From the NCBI GenBank assembly GCA_037039685.1, contig JAWNGF010000001.1, forward strand, positions 6,076,001 through 6,140,000: 64,000 nucleotides of DNA. Reading direction: 5' to 3'. The stretch comes from Ceratobasidium sp. AG-K (taxonomy: Eukaryota; Basidiomycota; Agaricomycetes; Cantharellales; Ceratobasidiaceae). The notes beneath the pieces were generated by a model. That model made no database searches and was not told the origin of the DNA. It saw only the letters and a list, made by a program, of their open reading frames with translations. This document shows, in pieces, positions 48,098 to 59,555 of the stretch; within the stretch, counting starts at the first letter, position 1, and every line of letters begins with the position of its first letter. The position numbers were made by a program, and so were the translations under genes.

Positions 48098-51000
48098 TCA
48101 CTTGGGTTCGGTAGTGCGCTTGGCAAGCATTCGTCGCAAAACGCCGAGAATCTGGAACGACGGTTAGTGCAAGTGTTAGGCTCGCGTGTTAAGAGGTTCA
48201 CGAACGCTAGCGTCTCCTGCTTGTCCTGTTACTTCGAGCTTTGCTATCGTGCTCCTCAACCCATCTATACTCTTGATGTTTGGGCATTCGTGTACCAGAT
48301 GCCCTGTAATCACGTTGGCGTCAACCATGGTAGTAGAAACTGGAAACTAAGCGCATGCATACCTGGTCGTTGGCCACAGATCATACACGTGCTGACCTTG
48401 CGCTTCTTTCGTACTTCGTCAGCTTCATCGCCTGCGGGTCGTTTGACTACAGGGACCGAAGGCGTGGAAGATGTGCTTGAGGTATTCGCTTGTTGTAAAG
48501 TCGGTGGTTGCACCGCAGATGTAGCGGAGGGAACCATGCGAGGTGCGGAGTGCGGCGGAGGATTTATGGCAGGAGATTGAGGGTTGGCTGCAGGAGGTGG
48601 CCGAGCATTTCCCCCGGCGGGAGCACGAGGAGCACTACTGCCCGACACAGTGGGCACTGTGTTTCGGGTCTCGGATGACACAGTGGTCGCTTTAGGAGCA
48701 GAGGTTTTAACGGTCGCGGGTGGCTTCGCAAAAGGTGGGTGAGCGGGTCCCCGCTCTAAAATCGTCAACCCAGAGCTCGACTTTCGTGGGGCTACTTGAC
48801 TCGGTGTAATAGGGGCAGAGAATCCTACGAACGCGGAAGAGCTTGCCGAAGGGGCTGTAGACACATTCACAAATCCAGCGGATGTCGAAGGGCCAGCACT
48901 AGTACCTGGTGGATTTTGGCCAATGGTGGAAACTAAGGGGTTGGGCTTCTTGCGAGGCTTCGGTTTGTCGAGACGGACGTCCTGGTCATTCCCCGTGATA
49001 CTAGCTATCACCAAACCCTTGGGTTTTGCCGTGGCCTTGGTCGAGGGCCCTGCCGTACTAGCCTTGGCTGCCACTGGAACATCCTGAGGGGGCGGCCGAG
49101 GTTTCTTGGGCTGCTTGACCTTAGGTGGCTTGGGAACAGGCGCAAGGTCAAACGCAGGTCGAACCAGTTGGGTGAGATCGAAATTGTGAGCCGAAAGCTT
49201 CTTGTCGATATGGTTAAGAGCCCAGTACTGGGGGGAAACTCAGCTGAGCTAGGGGAGTCTGCAAAAAGGTATAACTCACCTTGTGGTCGTCCGTATCCTC
49301 ATTATCAGGACTAACGATTGCCTGACGATACGAGAGTAAGTTGTCAATATCGCTTGATTTCTGGCATCCGCCCGATGTGTGGCGCTGGTGGCAATATGGG
49401 CATAGGTAGTCGAATCCCAAGGAGACTGGTAAGGGATTACTTCCAGGGAGCTCAGCAGCACCAGAGGGTCCTGAGAAAGGGACGCCCAAAGACGGTGGGA
49501 CGTGGGGCTTGGGTTTCCTAGGTTTCTTGGCCTTTGGTGGATTTGGATTCACCAGAGACATTGGTTGGAGTGAGGGGCCAATTGCAGCGCCTGACAGGTC
49601 TGGCGATGTCCGAATGCCTCTTGGTGGCGGACCATTAGGAGCCAAGGCGAAGGTATTCAGACCTGAGGAGAAATTGGTGACACCAGGCACGGTGTGGAGA
49701 CCGGTGTCATCCGAGCCAGATAAACCATCCGTCTCGCCATCACTCGAAGATGACTGCTCTCCGACTGGCCTGAATTCATCATCCTTGTTCGGATCACCTT
49801 TTGTAACTTGGGCCTTTGGTTTCTTCTCTGGAGAATCCTCAAGGAAATCCGCCTCGTTATAATTCTGTGGTCATCGAGTTGTAAGTCACCAGTAAACGCT
49901 CGACCCAAATTGATGCGCGACGACGTACCGCAATCGCTCTTTTGCGTGCACCACGTCCCGTGAGCTCCTGTGCTCGTTTCTTTTCCTTTTCTTCTGCCGC
50001 ACGCTTGATTACGCCAGCCCAAAAGTCGTCATCAGCCGCAGTATCCTGGTTATCTGCTGCAATATCTAGCTTAGTTCCTTGGCCGCGATCCCAGACCTGT
50101 GCAAAGTCGAATTTCATCCCAGCCTCTGTCGACTTTTTCTCGTCGACTTGTTCGGTTTCTGCTCGGATAATAAGCTCCTCGATATCTTTCTCGGTATCTG
50201 TTTGGAGCCTCGTCTGTCAAGGGTCTTCGATGGACCAGGTATACGCGTACGTACACTTGATATCTGAAGCCGATTCGCCGGGGTTCGCGAACAAGGCCTT
50301 GGCACCGTACGTCAGAATACCTTGGATGTCTTCCATCTCATCTTCGTCGCCAAGCTTCTGCACGATAAGGTGATCGAGGACGAGCTTCTTCTTCCCCATC
50401 ATGAAGATCTTCTCTGTTATCCAACCATCCAATCTTTAGTGATGCTCGGGGCCGTCGAACGAGCTGACTTACCTTCTGGGGTGTCCTTTCCCATGAATTT
50501 AAAAACTGCACCGAGGCGTTCAGCCTAGTTTTGACGTATCCGCGAATTCGCCAACACGTACCGAGAACTCTCTTTGTCTGACCGTATCTGCGCAGATGAT
50601 GTCATGTTAGTTCTGAGGCGATCTCTTTAACGGAATCCGCGCACCGATGGGCTCTCGCAATCGCTTGAAGATCTTGGTGTGGATTAAAGTCTGAAGGGAA
50701 AGTTAGGCGGACAACGAATATCGTTGTATGCGCTGTATTTACCAGGATCAAATACGCTAAGTGGCGAATTTTATTTATTAGTTGCGGTCCGCATGACAGA
50801 AGAACTGGACGTACATGACTGTGTCAGCACTCCATAAATTCACACCGACACCACCTGCAGAAAATCTCAATCATTCGCCTGGACTTATGGGGATCAGGCT
50901 CACCGGCTCGAGTGGTCAAGATATAGATAAAGTAATCAGAACCGGGCTTATTAAACTCATCGATGTCCTTTTGACGGAGTGAGGACTTGGTGTCACCATC

Positions 51001-54000
51001 CTAGGAAAACGATATAATAATGAGGCATGGCTTTTCGGGCGCCAGCAGTGCTCACCAGACGTAGCAGCTTGTAGCCTTCCATGACGAGGAAGTCTTCAAC
51101 AATATCTAGGACAATCTTGAACTATACTATAACGTTAGTGAATGCGACTTAATCCTCCGTGAGAACGTGCCTGGGAAAACAACAATACACGATGGCCTCG
51201 CTTCTTCAACTGGGGCAGCATAATCTTTAGGAGCCTAAACTTCGCACTTGCATCAACGAGCTGCTTGAGGGTTTCTTCTTGGGACAGTCCTCTCCGTTCC
51301 ATGTCAGCCTGGTTCAAATACGGGTGCTGAATACATCTGTGTGATGTTAGCTAGAGGCACGGTGAACCGTAATGGCGATGCTTGCTTTCTCATTTCCATC
51401 AGTGCGTTGTGCAGCGCTGATTTTTTGGGGGCTGGCCCCTTGCGAGTTTCTCTGACGTTTTTGTCAACGAATAGACCCAACGTCTGAAGATTCGCCTCTG
51501 CACATCTGTTAACATACTATCCAATGTGCGTCAGGTATGAGAACGCTCACCGAGTATCGCCCTCATAACGTCTTTTTGGATCGGTGCCAAGGACACTGGA
51601 ACGATGACTTCGTGCTGTTATCGGGATCAGCGCTCAATGACCAAAGGGGGCCAGGGAAGCATTACCTTGTCAGGGAGGTCTAAAACTTCAGCCTTTTGGC
51701 GACGTAAGAAATACGGCCTCAATCTACCAGAATGGTCTTTTAGGAACCGCTGTTAGCGTGAACTGAATCCGCACCGTTCGTGTAGCCGACCAATAAGCTC
51801 TTCCGTGAGGTTTTCTTGGTCATACTCTTTTTCAAGCTGGTCTAGATTGTTCCAATTATTAGGGTCGAGGAAATGCATCAGGTTGAAAAGCTCGCGGATG
51901 TTGTTGTTCAACGGAGTCTATGGCCAACTGCGTTAGCTATGCACATGGTATCAGAGTGCAGGTCACCTACTCCGGTCATCAAAATTCGATGAATTGTCTT
52001 CAGTTCGTTAAGTTTTCTGAACAACAAGCTTGAGTCACTCTTCACTGTGGTGCAAGTCAATGAAGATGATCGGCGCTTCGGAACGGGTGACCTTACACCG
52101 CTGTCCCTCGTCCACAACCACCGTTTCCCAGCGCCCGGGTTTCTTGAATACTTGATGAAAGTCTGCACCACTGAGTGTCTCGTACGTGGTGACTAGCGCA
52201 TGATACATTTGCCTCCCATCAGCGTTCCACAGTTCGGTTTTCTTGATGACCTGCCGAGCTTTCGCTTCTCCGTTGTAGCGAACGACGCGTACGTGTGGAG
52301 TCCATCGCTCGAATTCGCGCACCCAATTCACGATCGTCGAGTTTGGTACGACGATCAGGTGCGGGTAGACGTTTTCTGATACCAGCCTACCCACAAGGCT
52401 CACCAATTGCACCGTTTTTCCCTGTTTAGAAACTAACGTTAGGGATGAAATTGTTCGAAGCGAAATTATGCGTACCAAACCCATGTCGTCCGCCAAAATA
52501 CTTGGTTGCAGATTCCACCAGTTGCCATAGAGCCATTGCAAGCCTTGCACCTATTGATTGACTTGTAAGCTTTTTCTATCGGTGGTAGGCCGCGGAGCTT
52601 ACTTGGAATGGCATCAACTTCAATGACTTATCATCTAGCTCCGGCTGCAAGTCCTTATTCGCCCAAAAGCTCAGGTCTCGCTTCGTGCGGCTATCACGTT
52701 TCTGTTCCTCAGCTTTGGATAACCCAATGACCTCGACGCTTTGCGCGAAGACGTATCGCTCGACGGCCCTCACGTACGAGTCCCATTGCAAGGAACCGTG
52801 TTTGGGAGGGCTGTCCCATACGCCTGTAATATCCAAACGAGAAAGGTGTGAATGTTGAGAAGGAATAGACATAGTAGGACGTACACTCGTCATATTGTAA
52901 GTCTTCGAACTTGTAGTAAACCCACACGGCACGCGACATCAAGATATCCGCGGTCACCTTCTCGCCCCTTCTAAACTCGAATTCTTGCACAGTCTCAGTC
53001 AAGTCACGGGGAGGGGCCTCCCCATCGACGAATGGAGAACTGCCCTCAGAATCCGAGTCGAGTTCATCTCCATCCTCGTCTTCGCTTTCATCCGATGCCA
53101 TTATACGAATGGGCTTCTTCTTTGATTTCCCCTTGGCCTTCGTCTTGGATTTGTCAGTGGGCAATCGCAGAACCGCATCCAGGACCCGATCGATACGAAG
53201 CCAAGAATTGGGTATGCGTAGTTGCGCATCAGGCATCGGCCCGGGCGTCTCTTCGTACTCGGCTTGATCGCTTTTGTCCACTTCAGCGGAAGCTGACCTC
53301 GACCGCGCAAAGACAGGCAAGACAGCTAGAGTTCCGCTAGGAGGATCATCCTTTCCTTTGCCTTTGTCATCCTGACGGGCTTTGCCGATTTTCTCGAGGT
53401 ACTCTTCACTGTCGTCTTCAAGGAGTGGGATCTTGGTGCCGTTCTTCAGGAAATGTCGTAAAAGACCTTCGTGCATCGCGACCAACCACATGTGGGGGAC
53501 CCATTCGACGCGTTTGTATCCTCTCTCCTTGAACTTGACCAGATATTCTCTAGGCAAGATATCCTTCGGCCTAGGAACTTCACCTCGCGCAAGGGTCTCC
53601 ACGGCGTTTGGGTGATCGGGACGCCATGCTAGAATGCTCTCCGCAGGGTATCGCAGTCGGATGCAGTCGGGGCACTTCCACTGGTCCGGACCACGCTCTA
53701 CATACACCTCGGCAATTTGAACCGCAGTACTTTGATTTTCGTCCTTGGGATCGCGTGGGGGAAGATGTTGCCAATGTGCTGGGCGTCGGCATGTCTTGCA
53801 TCGGAACAGTACTTGTGGTGTGTCGACGGGAGCGTAGTGAGAGTGTACTTCATTGGGTTTGACAGACTCGAGTCGCCTAGGGCCAGATTTTGGAGGAGAT
53901 GGAGCGGCGCCGTCTTTGGGAGCGGGCGTTGCCGTCTGTATGACGACTGAAGGCTCGGGGGGAGGTGTAGACAAGTCGATCGCATCATTGGCGGTAGCTC

Positions 54001-55594
54001 CTCCATTGGCAGGGATGACCGGCGCACGTAGGTGAGAGGTAGTTTCCTCCCGGCAAACTATGCACCGGCCACCTCTAAAGCAAAGACCGCAAACGAATTC
54101 GGTGGTTTCATCTAACCAAATCTGCTTGCGTTTATCCACTAGGTCTGCGTCGTCGGCGACCTCAAAACCTTGTGCGCGTCTATCCGCCTTTTCCGCCTCG
54201 TTTTCGTGCTTCTTGGCAGCCATCTGGATCTCGTGTCTTTGAGTGCCACTCAGGCAGCCCCAGTGGCCCGCCACGCAACAATGCAAGCAGCGAATCCATC
54301 CTCCCAGCCCTTCGATACGGTCTTCCTCTGGTTGGCTCTCCTCATCGTCTGTATTCTTCTTCGGACGACCGCGAACCTGTTTCTTGCCCTTGCGTTTGTT
54401 GAAGTTCGCCAAAAGTTTGTGCGCGGGCTGTTGGCCACAGGCTTCACAGTAGGCTCGATGTCGGCGAAGGACCGCGGTTTCCGCCTCGTCTGAATCACCA
54501 TCTTCTTCAATAGAGCGCACAATCCCGAGTCCTTGGATGGTTGGTCGTGGATGACGGGCACGCTTGAGTCGGAGGGGTGGAATCTGTTTCTTTCCGGAAT
54601 CGTCGGAACCAGATACTACACTGTATTCGCTGCCGTCGTCTTGGTCGTCAGTTTCAGAGAACCCGGGAGACCCAGCTCGGTTGTTGCGCCTCAGGTCGCG
54701 GGTTTTGCGGTTAGGTGGTTTGTTCCCTCTGAGTCGATTTTCAGTCATTTTAAAAGCAACAGGTGGGACCTGATTACCCACCCAGCATTTCCAGCCAACC
54801 GCGCGCTCTGTCTAACAGGACCAGCATCACTGTCTTCACTGTCAGATGAGACAGTAAGAGCCTCCTCTTCGCTGCGGTACGTGGCAGTGGACGAGCGGCT
54901 CGATCTACTCGGGTTGCCTCGTTTGGGTCGGAGTTTGAGGGTTATTTTGGGAAGGCGATAGCTCGGATGGACAACGGTGCTCGAAGGGTTGAAATCTGAC
55001 AAATTTCCATCCTCCAGCTTGCGTTCTACGTGTTTTTTTAATCATAAAAGAATAATTTTACCTCCAAAAGCAACTTACTGTATTGTTTCACGAGTCTCGG
55101 ATATTTAGTCTCCACTGACCGCTTCGTGAACTGTAAAACCGAAATGTGGCGTTACAAAAACACCGTGATGTGTACTCGAAGAGACTCACCCTAATGACGA
55201 TCCCGCCTTCGACCCTAGCATAGTAATAATCGACTCCTTCATGTTCTATTTCTCCAACAAGCTCTAGTGGAATGCGGCTAATCTGCGTTTCGTCCTCGGG
55301 TTCGGAAATGTCACCATTCTCGGGCCGTTTCAACAGAGGAGGGCGTATCAAAGTATACGCTTCATAGTCTTGTGGAAGCGGAGGTAGTTCAACCCATAAC
55401 TTTGGTGGCAATGGAGGAGCGGGAGAGCGCTCAATGGAAGAAGGTAAAGTGGGCGATTTATTAGAAATAGAAACGATTTCTTCGTTAGAGCTATCCCCGA
55501 CTTCGATGGCATTGTCGACAGCGTCAGGCTCGGAGTCGCTCGAGACGTGGCTCTTAGCCATCGTGGTAGAGTCGACTGAAACTGGATTCTCCAA
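48098..55594 (-). CDS. PHD-finger SNF2-family chromatin remodeller (CHD/Mit1-like)
   Basis: Very large nuclear ATPase that probably slides nucleosomes, perhaps in a SHREC/Mi-2-like silencing complex. The N-terminus has a chromo-like stretch (V-G-E-I-E-H-E-G-V-D-Y-Y-Y-A-R-V). An intron near 54733-54790 joins to a basic linker. PHD-type zinc fingers follow: Y-C-E-A-C-G-Q, W-I-R-C-L-H-C-C, C-G-L-C-F-R-G-G-R-C-I-V-C and F-R-C-K-T-C-R-R with W-K-C-P-D-C. The ATPase core has motif I D-D-M-G-L-G-K-T-V-Q (rebuilt by splicing), motif II D-E-G-Q-R-L-K, M-T-G-T-P-L-N-N-N, R-R-Q-K-A-E-V, L-F-S-Q, and R-A-H-R-Y-G-Q-T-K-R-V near the end. A long Pro/Ser-rich tail ends in zinc-knuckle-like pieces (C-P-Y-C-H-Q-R-H and C-M-I-C-G-Q-R). 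The start could be 55594 or 55561. I treat all this as one gene because frames join without a break. Confidence 0.85.
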
Positions 55595-56226
55595 GGGCGC
55601 GTCTTGTTGAGGTCCACTCGGTCATGTGACCTAACGCTTTTGGTTGCTTCATTGCCTGTCTCACTAAATGGGCCAAGCATTCGTCTTCCGTAATCCTCGG
55701 TAGAATCTTCGACCAAACTCCGCGCCTAATCAATTCAACTAGCCTTTGATAGTGAGCTTCCTGCGCGATAAATTATGAGTGCCCGAACTCGATAACTGCT
55801 ATAGCTCTGGCGGTTTCAATCATGGAGCAGTTCACTGGCGCTGATACCTTGTTACATTATATATCTTACTCCCGTGCAACCTTGCTCTGATCTACTTCGG
55901 GTAAATATTTCGAATCTCTTCTTGCGCTCCCGTTAGCGAAGGCAGCGCACGAGTTCGCACTTCCGGGTATATGCACTTGGGGATAGACCTACGCCCGCTT
56001 CTCGGTGCGTAGCTACACGTGACGGCGCCAACTTCCTGGTGGTACACTACCTCCGGACTTCGCACCTCCTCTGGATGACGCCTTGAGCCTTTGCTAGCGA
56101 ATACCTCCGAGGTGATGTGTATCGTCCGCCTGCGGCCCGCTCTTCCAACTGGCAAATCATGTGCAACGCACCGAGTGCCCATTTAAAAGCGCAAAGGGGC
56201 GTCTCGTTCACTCTTTGTGAACTCCA
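55595..56226. other. Divergent promoter region between remodeller and GH43 gene
   Basis: About 630 bases between divergent starts. One open frame of 96 codons on the minus strand (56182-55892) has no domain and no splice support, so I do not call it. A TTTAAAA stretch sits about 40 bases before the GH43 start. Confidence 0.45.
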
Positions 56227-57664
56227 ATGCGCTATCTCTTCTCATTCCTATCCTTGGCGGCAACGTTTGCGGTTGGTGCGATAGCCGCACCTACCCACGA
56301 ACCTAGGCAAACTACGTATGGAGGGTACATGTTTGCCTATGTAAGTACCTCCTTACCCCTTACGTGCAACATTTAACTGAATCATGCTGACCCGCACCAC
56401 TCTCAGTTTACCGGAGAGGGCTACTCCAATGGGGAGACTATCTCATTCGCTGTTAGCAACGGAAACAATGCACTAAACTGGACCGAAGTTCACGGAGGCA
56501 CACCGTATTTGACCTCGACCGTTGGAACCAAAGGAGTTCGCGACCCGTCCATAATCCGGGCCCATGATGGATCAAAGTTCTGGTTGTTGGCTACAGTACG
56601 TTTGCAATTTCACGCATGAAACTACGCTCGGCCTCACCACATTGGGATATTAGGATTTGAAGATGTATGGAAGCGGTGACTGGAATGCAGCCGTTCGTAC
56701 TGGTAGTCGTTCCATCGTGATTTGGGAATCAACCGATCTTAAGAACTGGGGAACTCCTAGGTACTTACTGTTCATAATTATTCATCATGTATGCTCATCC
56801 TGTACGCAGACTTGTGCAGGTATCTCCAGCTACCGCTGGTAACACGTAAGTCATCCCTAACGTTTTTCGATACCGCCCCGCTAATTGATCATATAGGTGG
56901 GCCCCTGAAGCTGTTTGGGATCCTGCACAAAACAAGTATATCGTGTTCTGGGCTAGTTCGCTTTATGCTGCAAACGACACCGCACACACCGGCTCTTCTT
57001 ACCATCGCATTCTTCGTGCTACAACCACCGATTTCAAGACTTTTTCTGCACCCGAGGTCTATGTTGATTACGGCTGGGCAGTTATTGACACTACGATTGT
57101 CTACGATTCGTCATCATCGACATATTATCGCTTTAACAAGGACGAAAGGGCAAATAGTGCATCCGCTCCCAATGGAAAGTTTGTATTCCAGGAGAAGAGC
57201 TCTAGTATCCTAGGATCGTGGTCAAGTGTTACGGCGGGGATTGGTAAAGGCTCAGTGTCTAGAGGTGAAGGACCAACGGTCTTCAAGTCGAACACTGTAG
57301 CTAACAAGGTAAGGAAGAACCACTTTATACTATGTGAGATTCCTCAAAGGGTGTTCCAATTTCTTCCAATTTAGTGGTACATGTTCATCGACGAATTTGG
57401 CGGTAAGTTGTTGCATATGGCTTACTCTGGATCATCATTTGACGAGGCCCCACTACTACAAACAGGACGTGGCTATGTGCCCTTTGAAACGACGAACATC
57501 GCTTCGGGAGCCTGGACGATCTCGTCGAGTTATTCTCTGCCCAGTCGCCCTCGCCATGGCTCAGTTATTCCCATGTACGTGGATTAGAAAGCGGTCTCCC
57601 TGTGTGCTGACAGTTGAATATTTCTAGTACGGAGGCCGAGCGCCAAGTATTACTCAAGCTATAG
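56227..57664 (+). CDS. GH43-type glycoside hydrolase, secreted, copy 1
   Basis: Secreted enzyme probably acting on arabinan, arabinoxylan or xylo-oligosaccharide side chains. A signal peptide (F-S-F-L-S-L-A-A-T-F-A-V-G-A-I-A-A) is followed by the five-bladed fold. First acidic residues occur in F-T-G-E-G-Y and V-R-D-P-S-I-I (base Asp region). W-A-P-E-A-V-W-D, V-I-D-T-T-I-V, and S-R-G-E-G-P-T-V-F (acid Glu region) follow, and the end reads R-G-Y-V-P-F-E-T-T. Introns lie after M-F-A-Y, L-L-A-T, T-P-R and G-N-T, after V-A-N-K, inside G-G|R-G-Y, and before the last short exon T-E-A-E-R-Q-V-L-L-K-L. All introns have matching sites in copy 2. The GH43 assignment is firm at family level; the substrate is inference. 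Confidence 0.83.
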
Positions 57665-57982
57665 GTTTTGTTGTATGAAACGTAGCTCTGCGAATATAAG
57701 ACTCGGTGAATCTTGAACATCTATGATTAGCCTGCCCAAGCCCACCACGATCATGTGCATGTGACCGAGCGGCCTCGCGTCTAATCCGCAAAATTCCTCA
57801 ACTCCGGAGGCTTCTCGTGTTTCTTAGTCCGCTTACGTCTGTCATTTCAGTCGCCATTTGGAGAAAACCGGACCGCTGCGTCATGGGTTCAATTGCTTCT
57901 TACCGTTTACCGACGACGCCTGACGCATATAAGGCGAAACATACATCGCCAGAGCAATCCAATCTTCCACCTCGAGCGAGCT
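57665..57982. other. Spacer between the GH43 copies
   Basis: About 320 bases holding the end of copy 1 and the promoter of copy 2. No further feature seen apart from the TATA-like box. Confidence 0.4.
57928..57933 (+). promoter_or_regulatory. TATA-like box of GH43 copy 2
   Basis: TATAAG, 50 bases before the ATG at 57983, a spacing like that of the polygalacturonase gene. Confidence 0.4.
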
Positions 57983-59411
57983 ATGAAGTTATTTTACACC
58001 TCACTTTTCCTCTTTGGTGGACTGTCTGGGTTTGCACTTGCTGGGCCAATTAAGGATGCTCGAGCGAGTTACTCGGCATATATGTTTGCTTATGTATGAC
58101 TTACACTGCTCGAGGGTAACATCCAAACTGACCACTCTAAAGTTTACTGGCGAAGGGTATTCCAACGGCGAAACAATTTCATTTGCGGTCAGCAATGGGA
58201 ACAACCCTCTCAACTGGACGGAGGTTCATGGTGGAACACCCTACCTCACTTCGGGTGTCGGAACCAAGGGCGTCCGCGACCCATCTATAATACGTTCCAA
58301 TGATGGATCTAAGTTTTGGTTACTTGCAACTGTAAGTGAAGCTAGTATGTACCAGTAGAACTTGATTGTTCAATCGACTACTGTGCATAGGATCTGAAAA
58401 TCTACGGAAATGGGAACTGGAACGCGGCGGTCCGGAACGGGAGTCGCTCAATTGTGATTTGGGAATCAACGGATCTGAAAGACTGGGGTACACCGAGGTT
58501 CGTAACAGCAGTGGCTTGGAAGTTGTCCACTTTTTTGACCCCATGGCCGAGATAGGCTGGTCGAAGTATCTCCTCCCACAGCGGGCAACACGTGAGTGCT
58601 CGTTGGTTCTAAGCCAGAATCTGGTGTGTTGAAATTAAAGTAACCAGATGGGCCCCAGAAGCAGTTTGGGATCCTAAACAAAACGCATACATGGTCTTCT
58701 GGGCGAGCTCTCTCTACGCTGCAAACGATACAGCGCATACAGGAACGTCGTACCATCGCATTTTGAGCTCTACTACGACCGACTTCAAGAGTTTCACCCC
58801 CGCCAAGGTGTACATTGATTATGGCTGGTCGGTTATCGACACAACAATGGTTCGCGATGCCACCACTGGAACTTACTATCGTTTTAACAAGGATGAGCGG
58901 GCGCCGAGCAGCGACACACCTGACTCCAAGTTCATTGCTGAAGAAAAAAGCAGTAGCGTGACAGGAAACTGGACCGGAGTTGTAGCGGGGATTGGCAAAG
59001 GTGTTTTAACTCGGGGAGAAGGACCAACTGTTTTTAAATCAAACACGGTAGCGAACAAGGTACGTGCTTGAACCAAGGCTCAGGTGCGGTACTTATAAAT
59101 ACGACTGATCTCCAGTGGCACATGTTTATCGATGAATATGGAGGTGCGCATATATATAGCTAAAGTCGACTCGGCTAACAGTGGTTGGCCTTGACGTTGA
59201 TCACGTAGGGCGTGGGTATGTACCTTTCGAGACCACAGATATTGCCAGTGGGGTATGGTCCATTTCAACCAACTATACGCTCCCAAGTCGGCCCCGCCAC
59301 GGTTCCGTTATTCCCATGTAAGTCTCCATCCTGGCCGATATTTTTAGACAAAACTAATATGTATTGGATCTCAGTACTGATGCGGAACGACAAGTTTTGC
59401 TTGGCTTGTAG
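57983..59411 (+). CDS. GH43-type glycoside hydrolase, secreted, copy 2
   Basis: Tandem paralogue of the preceding gene with the same exon plan and most of the same residues; the signal peptide differs (L-F-Y-T-S-L-F-L-F-G-G-L-S-G-F-A-L-A-G). The conserved sites are intact: V-R-D-P-S-I-I, W-A-P-E-A-V-W-D, V-I-D-T-T-M-V, T-R-G-E-G-P-T-V-F and R-G-Y-V-P-F-E-T-T. The splice after T-P-R restores L-V-E-V-S-P-P-T-A-G-N-T, so the copy is not broken although raw reading there shows a stop. It ends T-D-A-E-R-Q-V-L-L-G-L at 59411. Both copies lie head to tail, and coding similarity is far higher than similarity in the flanks, so the duplication is not very recent. Confidence 0.83.
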
Positions 59412-59555
59412 CACATTCGAGCATCAGTATCCTCATGGGCTTGCCCTCTAGGAGCATAAACGATGTATTAGGCAATCAGGCAAGATTACAGCAGATTATG
59501 AAAGCTATAACAATATTTAGTTCGCGAAGCCGGGTGTGATCAGCCGCTCGTTGGC

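Noticed and set aside
55892..56182. Open frame of 96 codons upstream of the first GH43 gene
   Set aside because: No domain, no signal peptide, no splice support; it lies where two divergent promoters are expected.
58490..58660. Frameshift in the second GH43 copy
   Set aside because: The apparent break disappears when the intron ending near 58552 is removed; L-V-E-V-S-P-P-T-A-G-N-T is then in frame.
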